DNA of 8,546 nt. Source: RGIG3009 sp045596745 (lineage in GTDB: Bacteria > Bacillota > Clostridia > Oscillospirales > Acutalibacteraceae). The DNA lies in the NCBI GenBank assembly GCA_045596745.1, contig JAZODA010000003.1, positions 1-8,546 of the forward strand, given 5' to 3'. The translations under genes and the position numbers were made by a program. Numbering within the stretch: position 1 is the stretch's first letter; the number at the start of each line of letters is the position of its first letter. Shown piece by piece: positions 1-5,802 of this stretch. The notes under the pieces were generated by a model. That model had not been told where the DNA came from. It saw only the letters and a program-made list of their open reading frames with translations, and did no database searches.

Positions 1-161
1 GGGACTATATACACACGGGTGAATGCAGTGATAAAGCCGGATCGTACGCCATTCAGGGGATTGGCGGAAGGCTTGTTGAGGGATATGAGGGAGGCTTTGA
101 TACCATAATGGGATTATCGGTTGAGCTCACTGAAAAACTGATAAAGGAAATATGCGGCTGA
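1..161 (+). CDS. maf: Maf-family nucleoside triphosphate pyrophosphatase, 3' end only
   Basis: This is the C-terminal 52 codons of a gene that begins before the window; the reading frame starts at base 3 and ends with TGA at 159-161. The translation contains DYIHTGECSDKAGSYAIQG followed by GG-x-LVEGYEGGFDTIMGLS. This is the conserved Maf/YhdE block (Y-x-x-TGE-x-x-DKAG-x-Y-x-IQG and the later G-x-x-x-x-VxGLP-like segment). Family members hydrolyse dTTP/UTP or modified nucleotides to monophosphates in the cytoplasm, as a house-cleaning activity also linked to septum formation. The catalytic N-terminal half is outside the window, so the subtype cannot be judged. It ends one base before the start of nth, so the two are probably cotranscribed and translationally coupled. 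The family call is confident; the exact substrate is unknown. Confidence 0.88.
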   Translation, partial: DYIHTGECSDKAGSYAIQGIGGRLVEGYEGGFDTIMGLSVELTEKLIKEICG

Positions 162-162
162 T

Positions 163-804
163 ATGACTAAAAAAGAGAAAAAGGAACGCCTCTTGGCGAT
201 AGTCGAAAGGTTAAAGGAAATTTATCCCGAATCGACCTGTGCTCTCGAGTATGAGGGGGACCCGTGGCGGCTTTTGGTGATGGGCAGGCTTTCGGCGCAG
301 TGTACCGATGCCAGAGTGAATCTGGTAACCCCGGCACTGTTTGAGCGTTTCCCCACCGTCCACGCTTTTGCGACAGCTTCTGCCGAGGAAATCGAGCCTT
401 ATATCCACTCCTGTGGACTTTACAAAACCAAGGCACGCGATTTGGCGGCAATGGCGCGGATGATTTGTGATGAGTTTGACGGTGTGGTACCCGATACCAT
501 CGAAGCACTGACGTCTCTCCCCGGTATCGGCAGAAAGACCGCCAACCTTATTTGCGGCGACGTGTACGGTATGCCGGGAACGGTGGTTACGGATACGCAT
601 TGCATTCGCATTACCAATCGTCTCGGATTGTCGCAAGGCACCGATCCGCGTCGTGTGGAGGATCAGCTTCGCAAGCTGCTTCCGCCGGATGAAAGCAACG
701 ATTTCTGCCATCGCATCGTTTTGTTTGGTCGTGACGTTTGCACGGCGCGCTCCCCGAAGTGCGGAGAGTGTCCCTTTAACGACTGCTGTCCCTCAAAAAA
801 CTGA
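163..804 (+). CDS. nth: Endonuclease III (DNA glycosylase/AP lyase)
   Basis: A 213-residue protein of normal length for bacterial Nth. It is a base-excision repair enzyme that removes oxidised pyrimidines and cuts AP sites by beta-elimination. The helix-hairpin-helix is LPGIGRKTANLI (residues 119-130), carrying the catalytic lysine K125. The catalytic aspartate is D144 in VVTDTHCIRITNR. The C-terminal [4Fe-4S] cluster ligands are intact in the C-x6-C-x2-C-x5-C pattern (C193, C200, C203, C209). The DNA-contacting SAQ-x-TD segment lies at about residues 44-49. The ATG at 163 is preferred because the protein then starts with the usual short basic helix. The only upstream purine stretch (AAAGGAAA, 143-150) is rather far away, so translation may depend on coupling to maf, whose stop is one base upstream. 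Transcription likely ends at the hairpin at 817-849. Confidence 0.96.
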   Translation: MTKKEKKERLLAIVERLKEIYPESTCALEYEGDPWRLLVMGRLSAQCTDARVNLVTPALFERFPTVHAFATASAEEIEPYIHSCGLYKTKARDLAAMARMICDEFDGVVPDTIEALTSLPGIGRKTANLICGDVYGMPGTVVTDTHCIRITNRLGLSQGTDPRRVEDQLRKLLPPDESNDFCHRIVLFGRDVCTARSPKCGECPFNDCCPSKN

Positions 805-816
805 TTGTCGAAATAC

Positions 817-849
817 AAAAACAGCGAGTGCCAAGCACCCGCTGTTTTT
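817..849. terminator. Bidirectional intrinsic terminator between nth and the glycosidase gene
   Basis: The arms AAAAACAGCGAGTGC (817-831) and GCACCCGCTGTTTTT (835-849) form a 15-bp stem around a 3-base CAA loop. The A and T runs at the base give a U tract in both directions. There is one imperfect pair: A-C when read on the + strand, but a tolerated G-U in the - strand transcript, so the structure is slightly better for the - strand gene. It lies 12 bases after the nth stop and immediately after the convergent glycosidase stop codon (851-853). Confidence 0.9.
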
Positions 850-850
850 C

Positions 851-2719
851 TTATTCTTCGAACTGCAAAACGGTGTGAATATCCAAGCGGTTCAACGTGA
901 TTACCGTTTCGTTGTCGCGGTATTCCACCGCAAACTCCTCGCCAAGCGGCGCTTTCACATTCTTCACACGACGGTGCAAGGTGATAACGACGTTGTAGGC
1001 GGGCGGCACTTCGTCAAATACGATGTATTCCATCGAATGACGGTTCTGATTCAGGTTGATAACGTGCAGATACGTACCTTCGTCGGCTTCCTGCAGTGTC
1101 ACATCAATGTTGCGCCGATCCACCGAAATCCACGGCGGGCAAATATCCGCCAAAAGATTGTGGAACACATCGGCGAGGATGTACGATTTGCGGAAATCAT
1201 AACACGTGCCGAGGTCATAGCCGATAAACGTGACGCTGCCGTTTCCGCAGGAATCCGTGCGATACAACGGAAGACAAGGACAATGATATTTGTCGCGTCC
1301 GATGCAAATTGCCCCTTTTCCCTGCTTCAAATCGACACAACCGCCGGTTGCCGAAACGAGGTTGTCGTTTTCATCAACCACATTGAGACCTTTGAGCGAT
1401 TCGTCAAGATCGAAATCTTTCCCCAACAGCTCGCCGAAACGCAGCGTGGTTTGCTTTCCAATGATGACAAGGCGGCCGCCGCGTTTTGCATAGTCAATCA
1501 GCTGCTTTTCGGTATCTTTCGGCAGGTGCTTCCATTCGGGAACGATGACGATTTCATACCGATCGAGGTTGTCCAGCTGATGCTCCAGCACCACATCGGT
1601 GGTGTAACCGGCATCCATTGTTACGTGCAGCACGCCTTTAATGGCATCGCTTACGTGCGGCGGGTTATACACGCACGGATCGTCCGCTTTTTCCTCGTAA
1701 CGGGAGGCGGCAGAGTACACGATACCCACCTGAGCGATGGGCAGTTTTCCGTACAGCATACGGCGTTTGTGCATAAACTCGCCAAGCTCTCGGTACACGT
1801 TGGTTCGGGTTTTGGGAGCGCTTCCATCGATGTTCTGAATCATATACAGCTGATATCCACCGCCCTGGGTGACAACCATGGCCGCTTCCTGAATCAGCTG
1901 CTGGGCCGATTTGGACACAAAACCGTGCGAATTGTACTCCGTACCAAAGCCCCAGGACATCAGATCCCATGGTTTTCCCTGATGCGCAATGCAGCGCGTT
2001 TCAAAGCGAATGCGGTGAGCGCTGTTTGCAGGATCAAAGTCACCGGAGATATAGTCAACGTCGGCGCTGGGCTTTTCGGGAACCTGCGAAGTGTACAACC
2101 AGTTGCTGCCGATTTTGAAGTTCGGTGCATACCGATGCACCTCATCGATATAACGGTTAATAAACTTCGTGAACCCTTCACGCATAACACGGTTGTGTTC
2201 GGCATAGGTCATTCCTTCCGTAAAATACGGCTTGGCGTTTTCGGAATAGTCACGATACACCGCCCAGTTATCGCCGTCCACCCATACGCCGTCGATGCCA
2301 TACTCATCCACCAGTTCTTTGAGCTGAGGAATCATCAAATCGTCCACATACGAGCTGAAAACACTGACGGAAAACTTATCGGGTTTGCCGTCTTCGTGAA
2401 TGGTAGCCGCCTCCGGATGTGACTTGATGTAGGCCTCATCCATCACGCCGGAATAGTGAACGTAAATCGGCAACCCGTAAGAATGAACCGTATCCACCCA
2501 TACGCGCAGGCTGTCGCCCACCAGTTTATCCGCTGTTTTGCCGACTTTGGTGGGATACGAACTGTTACCCGGATGTCCTTTACAATCGCACTGGACAAAA
2601 TCCGGTTTCGCCTGTTCGATGTACCACGCAATATCTTCCGCGTTGGTGTTTCCACCAATCTCGACGGTGTTTCCAGCGTGGAAATCAAAGTGGATACCAA
2701 AATAGCGCTGATGATCCAT
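851..2719 (-). CDS. GH151/GHL6-like cytoplasmic glycosidase (alpha-L-fucosidase/beta-galactosidase superfamily)
   Basis: A 622-residue protein starting at the ATG at 2719, with no signal peptide, so probably intracellular. The N-terminus has FGIHFDFHAG (residues 7-16) and CDCKGHPGNSSYPTKVGK (44-61). These resemble the DFH and K-x-H-G-x-x-x-YPT-x-xG signatures I associate with the hypothetical glycosyl hydrolase 6 (GHL6)/GH151 group, relatives of GH29 and GH42. A TIM barrel seems to span about 1-325. GVWVDGDNW (144-152) lies where GH29-type enzymes have their W-x-D nucleophile strand, making D148 a candidate nucleophile. Residues of about 328-435 look like the GH42-type GATase-like domain (VGIVYS, YEIVIVPEWKHL, GGRLVIIG). 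The rest is beta-rich. A longer start 28 codons upstream is in frame, but it would overlap the permease gene. The chosen ATG has a GGGGG ribosome site at 2728-2732, only 5 bases separate it from the permease stop, and homology begins there. Substrate is unproven: fucosides, galactosides or arabinopyranosides are all possible. Confidence 0.75.
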   Translation of the reverse strand: MDHQRYFGIHFDFHAGNTVEIGGNTNAEDIAWYIEQAKPDFVQCDCKGHPGNSSYPTKVGKTADKLVGDSLRVWVDTVHSYGLPIYVHYSGVMDEAYIKSHPEAATIHEDGKPDKFSVSVFSSYVDDLMIPQLKELVDEYGIDGVWVDGDNWAVYRDYSENAKPYFTEGMTYAEHNRVMREGFTKFINRYIDEVHRYAPNFKIGSNWLYTSQVPEKPSADVDYISGDFDPANSAHRIRFETRCIAHQGKPWDLMSWGFGTEYNSHGFVSKSAQQLIQEAAMVVTQGGGYQLYMIQNIDGSAPKTRTNVYRELGEFMHKRRMLYGKLPIAQVGIVYSAASRYEEKADDPCVYNPPHVSDAIKGVLHVTMDAGYTTDVVLEHQLDNLDRYEIVIVPEWKHLPKDTEKQLIDYAKRGGRLVIIGKQTTLRFGELLGKDFDLDESLKGLNVVDENDNLVSATGGCVDLKQGKGAICIGRDKYHCPCLPLYRTDSCGNGSVTFIGYDLGTCYDFRKSYILADVFHNLLADICPPWISVDRRNIDVTLQEADEGTYLHVINLNQNRHSMEYIVFDEVPPAYNVVITLHRRVKNVKAPLGEEFAVEYRDNETVITLNRLDIHTVLQFEE

Positions 2720-2724
2720 AATGA

Positions 2725-3606
2725 TTACCCCCAAAATGACAAGATAATGGCTGCCAGTGAGAATATTACAGGCCAAACCATAAGTTTCTCTTTTTCGAAA
2801 CAAACAGCAATAATTTGTGTGCCGATAAAGCTGATAGCGCCACTGAGCGGCGTGTACAGAAGAATATCACCGCTGCTCAGGATGGTAAGAATCAACAACG
2901 TGGTGAGATTAGACGTCAGCGTGTTGATGAGGATGTATATGTATTGCTTCGGACGGATGGCGCGCACCTCGGCAAAGCATTTAGAAAGGCTGCCACGTTG
3001 CGTTACAAGCGCCACGCCCAAGGAAACCAACAGGCAAAAAACGTTGGTAAGCATACAGTAGGAACTGTCATCCACCACGCGAGGATCGGTGGCATAATAT
3101 TTACCGATTGCCGTGGAGGCAATGCCGTTTACAACCATTGCCGCGCTGAGAAGCCAACCAACCCATGTGGTTTTGCGAACACCTTTCACCCGCTTCATAT
3201 GCAGAAACACAAAAACGGTGGCGGCGATTTTAAGCCCCACACGCAATAAGGCTACACCTGTGACGACTTCGCTGAACAGCCACACCGCCGCAAAACAGTT
3301 AAGTAACTGCGAAGCGCAGCCGCGCACAATGCCCGAGCCGACGATATCTGCATAACGGTAGATAGCAATGCCGGTGTATTGAGAAACCAGGCAGATAGCC
3401 GCAAACAGCATGGCGTACAGCGTGCTGACCAGATTAAACTGCGGATTAAAGCCTGTAAGCGCCAGAAAGAAAAAGATGGCAATCGTGCAGGTGACGCAAG
3501 AAAACATCGCCAGACTGAACACCGTATTGGTAGAACGACTGTACCGCACACCGGTATAGGTCTGCAAAAAACTGCAAGCGCCCAAACCAAGATAACTGAG
3601 AAACAC
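2725..3606 (-). CDS. DMT-superfamily (EamA-like) membrane permease, 10 TM
   Basis: A 293-residue, very hydrophobic protein with about ten membrane segments (roughly residues 1-20, 29-50, 58-82, 93-112, 117-137, 147-168, 184-202, 222-244, 248-270, 275-292). Two five-helix halves are separated near residues 138-146 (KRVKGVRKT, a positive loop). Each half ends in the EamA-like pattern of helix, acidic residue in a short loop, helix: FSEVVTGVALLRVGLKIAA in the first half, and YTPLSGAISFIGTQIIAVCFEKEKLMVW in the second. This family moves small metabolites (sugars, amino acids, nucleotide precursors) across the inner membrane. The start is GTG at 3606, preceded by AAAGG (3617-3621) at suitable spacing; there is no suitable ATG. 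It is first in an operon with the glycosidase, whose start is 5 bases after this stop. Context suggests uptake of the sugar or glycoside that the downstream enzyme cleaves. Export, or an unrelated substrate, cannot be excluded. Confidence 0.78.
   Translation of the reverse strand: MFLSYLGLGACSFLQTYTGVRYSRSTNTVFSLAMFSCVTCTIAIFFFLALTGFNPQFNLVSTLYAMLFAAICLVSQYTGIAIYRYADIVGSGIVRGCASQLLNCFAAVWLFSEVVTGVALLRVGLKIAATVFVFLHMKRVKGVRKTTWVGWLLSAAMVVNGIASTAIGKYYATDPRVVDDSSYCMLTNVFCLLVSLGVALVTQRGSLSKCFAEVRAIRPKQYIYILINTLTSNLTTLLILTILSSGDILLYTPLSGAISFIGTQIIAVCFEKEKLMVWPVIFSLAAIILSFWG
2728..2732 (-). promoter_or_regulatory. Ribosome binding site that sets the glycosidase start
   Basis: The - strand reads TGGGGGTAATCATTATG. 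The G run serves as Shine-Dalgarno 8 bases before the ATG at 2719 and also encodes the last Trp-Gly of the permease just before its TAA. The nested arrangement supports translational coupling and argues against the longer upstream start. Confidence 0.6.
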
Positions 3607-3633
3607 ACTATCACCGCCTTTTAAAACAAATAC

Positions 3634-3662
3634 ATTGTACTATTCAGGTGTTGACAGTGCAA
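3634..3662 (-). promoter_or_regulatory. Promoter of the permease-glycosidase operon
   Basis: On the - strand, TACAAT (3639-3634) is a 5/6 match to the -10 box. It sits 17 bases from TTGCAC (3662-3657), a weak -35 that matches only at TTG. A weak -35 with a good -10 is typical of activator-dependent promoters, which fits the divergent AraC-family regulator. The predicted transcript starts near 3627 and leaves a leader of about 20 bases before the GTG. Confidence 0.55.
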
Positions 3663-3680
3663 GACATTTTGCGATACAAT
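3651..3680 (+). promoter_or_regulatory. Promoter of the AraC-family regulator gene
   Basis: Perfect -35 TTGACA (3651-3656), 18-bp spacer, and -10 TACAAT (3675-3680, 5/6). The start site would be near 3687, giving a leader of about 29 bases. Its -35 box directly abuts that of the divergent operon. A small dyad, GCAA-N6-TTGC (3659-3672), lies inside the spacer and overlaps the neighbouring -35; it could be an operator, but it is short enough to be chance. Confidence 0.75.
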
Positions 3681-3702
3681 AATAGACAGAAATTTACCTT
3701 TT

Positions 3703-3709
3703 GGGGTGG
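3703..3709 (+). promoter_or_regulatory. Ribosome binding site that sets a TTG start
   Basis: GGGGTGG lies 6 bases before the TTG at 3716. The alternative TTG at 3701 overlaps this G-rich element and has only AATTTACCT upstream, so it lacks a ribosome site. This favours the shorter regulator protein. Confidence 0.6.
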
Positions 3710-3715
3710 TTTTGC

Positions 3716-4480
3716 TTGCCTATCGAACAAACCGCTTTTCAAATCCAGCATTGCACAGACGTGCAGTGCGTTTGCCACCTGCACAACGAGGCGGAATTTA
3801 TTGTTGTGACGCAGGGAGCGGTGAATATTTTACAAAGCAAGTGCGACGTTGTTTTAAACGCCGGCGAAGCGTTGTATATCAAGCCGCTTGAAATCCACGG
3901 ATTCCGAACCGATGATACGTCGCACTGCTGTATTCTTATTTTCCCGACCGATTTGGTCCCCGAATTTGCAGGCGCACAAGTGGATTCGCACCCCTTTACG
4001 CTTTCACAATCGCTGTGTAACCAATTATGTGAACTGAACACCGAAGAGTATTATGACTCGTTGCACGCTCGCGCCGTGTTGTATCCGCTTTGCTACGAAA
4101 TCGCATCGCACTGCGTGCACACTTTGGGCGACTATGCCGATGTTACGGCGTTGTCCCGTGTGGAGCAATACATTACCGAGCACATCCACACACCGCTGAC
4201 ATTGCGCTCAGTGGCGGCAGCAACCGGGTTTAACCACTCCTATCTAAGCCGTATGTTCCACCGCAACAAGGGCGTTGGCTTCTTGGAGTATGTAAATATG
4301 CTGCGTTGTTATCAGGCGGTGCGCTTGCTGTACTCCCCCGATGAGTTATCAATCTCGGAAATTGCTTACCAGGTCGGTTACGAAAGCATCCGTACGTTCA
4401 ATCGTGTGTTTTTGCAGCTGTACGGCATCACACCATCGCAAATGAAGCAGAGAAAAACCGCCTCCATTCCGCGAGGCTGA
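3716..4480 (+). CDS. AraC-family transcriptional regulator (cupin + double HTH)
   Basis: A 254-residue protein from TTG at 3716 to TGA at 4478-4480. The N-terminal part (about residues 15-75) is a cupin/AraC-binding domain: H-x-H-NEAEFIVVTQG, then AGEALYIKPLEIHGF, which normally binds a sugar and controls dimerisation. The C-terminal 100 residues (about 147-247) hold the two helix-turn-helix motifs. The first is TLRSVAAATGFNHSYLSRMF; the second is LSISEIAYQVGYES-x-x-TFNRVFLQLYGITPSQMKQ, which follows the family signature closely. It is divergent from the permease-glycosidase operon across 109 bases with back-to-back promoters, the usual setting for a local activator of sugar genes. The N-terminal domain is rich in cysteine. 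The ligand is unknown, and the AraC label is a family name, not evidence for arabinose. A longer TTG start at 3701 would add five residues but has no ribosome site. Confidence 0.92.
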   Translation: MPIEQTAFQIQHCTDVQCVCHLHNEAEFIVVTQGAVNILQSKCDVVLNAGEALYIKPLEIHGFRTDDTSHCCILIFPTDLVPEFAGAQVDSHPFTLSQSLCNQLCELNTEEYYDSLHARAVLYPLCYEIASHCVHTLGDYADVTALSRVEQYITEHIHTPLTLRSVAAATGFNHSYLSRMFHRNKGVGFLEYVNMLRCYQAVRLLYSPDELSISEIAYQVGYESIRTFNRVFLQLYGITPSQMKQRKTASIPRG

Positions 4481-4485
4481 TAGCA

Positions 4486-4521
4486 AAAGAACCGCCGCAG
4501 TCGCGACGGTTCTTTGTTTTT
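4486..4521. terminator. Bidirectional intrinsic terminator between the regulator and tyrS
   Basis: The arms AAAGAACCG (4486-4494) and CGGTTCTTT (4507-4515) pair perfectly. The inner CGC/GCG extends the stem after one C-A mismatch, which becomes G-U in the - strand RNA. GTTTTT follows on the + side, and a TTTT run follows the hairpin on the - side. It ends transcripts of the convergent regulator (stop at 4480) and tyrS (stop at 4520-4522). Confidence 0.88.
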
Positions 4522-5743
4522 ACGCTAAGATTGCCTTATGGAACACTTTCTTGCCGCGGCGGATTTTCACACCGGCAGCCAGTGCTTCGGCGGTAATGGT
4601 TTCGTTGGCGTTTTCGACCTTGCGCTCGTCCACAATGACGCCACCCTGCTGAATCAGACGGCGAGCCTCGCTCTTGGACGGAGCCAGAGAGCAGAGAACC
4701 ATCAGATCCATAATACCGATAGCACCATCCGTCAGCGCATCGGCGGTGACCGTGGTGGTCGGCATATTGGCGTCGTTGGCGCCACCGGCAAACAGAGCCG
4801 CAGCAGCTTCTTTCGCCTTCTTCGCCTCTTCCTCACCGTGTACCAGTGCGGTAAGCTCTTCGGCAAGAATCTCCTTGGCGCGGTTGAGTTCCGCACCCTC
4901 CCACTTATCCATCTCGTCGATTTTCTCGAGCGGCAGGAAGGTCAGCATACGGATGCACTTGAGCACATCGGCGTCATCCACATTGCGCCAGTACTGATAG
5001 AAATCATACGGCGTGGTCTTGTTCGGATCCAGCCACACAGCGCCGGATGCCGTCTTACCCATCTTTTTGCCTTCGGAGTTAAGCAACAGCGTGATGGTCA
5101 TTGCGTGAGCATCCTTGCCCAGCTTGCGGCGGATAAGCTCCGTGCCGCCCAGCATATTCGACCACTGGTCATCGCCGCCGAACTGCATATTGCAGCCGTA
5201 TTCCTTGAACAGATGATAGAAGTCGTACGACTGCATAATCATATAGTTGAACTCAAGGAAGGACAGACCCTTTTCCATACGCTGTTTGTAGCACTCGGCA
5301 GACAGCATACGGTTGACCGAGAAGCAAGCACCCACCTCGCGCAGAACCTCAATGTAGTTGAGATCCAACAGCCAGTCGGCGTTGTTGACCATAATCGCCT
5401 TGCCTTCACCGAAATCGATAAAGCGCTCCATCTGCTTTTTGAAGCAATCGCAGTTGTGCTGAATCGTTTCACGGGTCATCATCTGACGCATATCGGTACG
5501 ACCCGAGGGGTCACCAATCATAGCCGTACCGCCGCCGATGAGAACAACCGGCTTGTTGCCCGCCATCTGCAAACGCTTCATCAGGCAAAGAGCCATAAAA
5601 TGGCCGACATGCAGAGAATCCGCCGTGGGGTCAAAACCAATATAGAAGGGCGCTTTGCCTTCGTCGATCATATTCTTAATTTCTTCTTCGTTGGTCACCT
5701 GAGCAATCAGACCGCGGGCAACCAGTTCTTCGTAGATTTTCAT
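4520..5743 (-). CDS. tyrS: Tyrosyl-tRNA synthetase
   Basis: A 407-residue class I aminoacyl-tRNA synthetase that charges tRNA-Tyr. The catalytic Rossmann domain carries YIGFDPTADSLHVGH with the HIGH-type motif HVGH (residues 45-48). It also has the tyrosine-pocket segment QSYDF (171-175) and GGDDQWSN (189-196), and the KMSKS-type motif KMGKT (227-231). The C-terminal S4 RNA-binding domain spans about 345-405 (KSEARRLIQQGGVIVDERKV). Having aspartate in GGDDQW, where E. coli and Geobacillus have serine (GGSDQW), marks the clostridial branch as I know it. The ATG at 5743 has AAAGGAG (5751-5757) seven bases upstream. A promoter lies at 5774-5802, and upstream araB may also read through. No T-box leader is present, although tyrS genes in this phylum often have one. 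Confidence 0.97.
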   Translation of the reverse strand: MKIYEELVARGLIAQVTNEEEIKNMIDEGKAPFYIGFDPTADSLHVGHFMALCLMKRLQMAGNKPVVLIGGGTAMIGDPSGRTDMRQMMTRETIQHNCDCFKKQMERFIDFGEGKAIMVNNADWLLDLNYIEVLREVGACFSVNRMLSAECYKQRMEKGLSFLEFNYMIMQSYDFYHLFKEYGCNMQFGGDDQWSNMLGGTELIRRKLGKDAHAMTITLLLNSEGKKMGKTASGAVWLDPNKTTPYDFYQYWRNVDDADVLKCIRMLTFLPLEKIDEMDKWEGAELNRAKEILAEELTALVHGEEEAKKAKEAAAALFAGGANDANMPTTTVTADALTDGAIGIMDLMVLCSLAPSKSEARRLIQQGGVIVDERKVENANETITAEALAAGVKIRRGKKVFHKAILA

Positions 5744-5773
5744 ACCCGAACTCCTTTTACCTTATTACAGGCT

Positions 5774-5802
5774 ATTGTACCACCTTTTATCAGTGGAGTA
5801 AA
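5774..5802 (-). promoter_or_regulatory. Promoter of tyrS, embedded in the 3' end of araB
   Basis: On the - strand, TTTACT (5802-5797, 4/6 to the -35) is followed by a 17-bp spacer and TACAAT (5779-5774, 5/6). Transcription would start near 5767, about 24 bases before the tyrS ATG. The -35 lies in the last araB codons, and the araB stop (5790-5792) falls in the spacer. Confidence 0.6.

Larger units (their letters stand above)
3607..3715. other. Divergent regulatory region between permease operon and regulator
   Basis: 109 noncoding bases, AT-rich compared with the flanks. They hold the two back-to-back promoters (3634-3662 and 3651-3680), both ribosome sites and a GCAA-N6-TTGC dyad. I see no clear tandem 17-bp half-sites of the kind AraC-family proteins usually bind, nor any riboswitch-like structure. 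Confidence 0.7.

Noticed and set aside
653..2422. 589-codon open frame on the + strand across nth and the glycosidase gene
   Set aside because: It starts inside nth, has no ribosome site, crosses the terminator at 817-849, and lies antisense to a gene with recognisable glycosidase motifs. Its composition (rich in His, Arg, Val, Ile) is typical of a shadow frame.
2720..2803. 28-codon N-terminal extension of the glycosidase
   Set aside because: It would overlap the end of the permease gene and lacks a ribosome site, while the internal ATG at 2719 has a G-rich one and matches where family similarity begins.
5777..5784. GGTGGTAC on the - strand upstream of tyrS, resembling the core of a T-box
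   Set aside because: There are only about 33 bases before the start codon, no specifier stem and no terminator/antiterminator. The same bases are better explained as part of a promoter (TACAAT with a -35 17 bp away).
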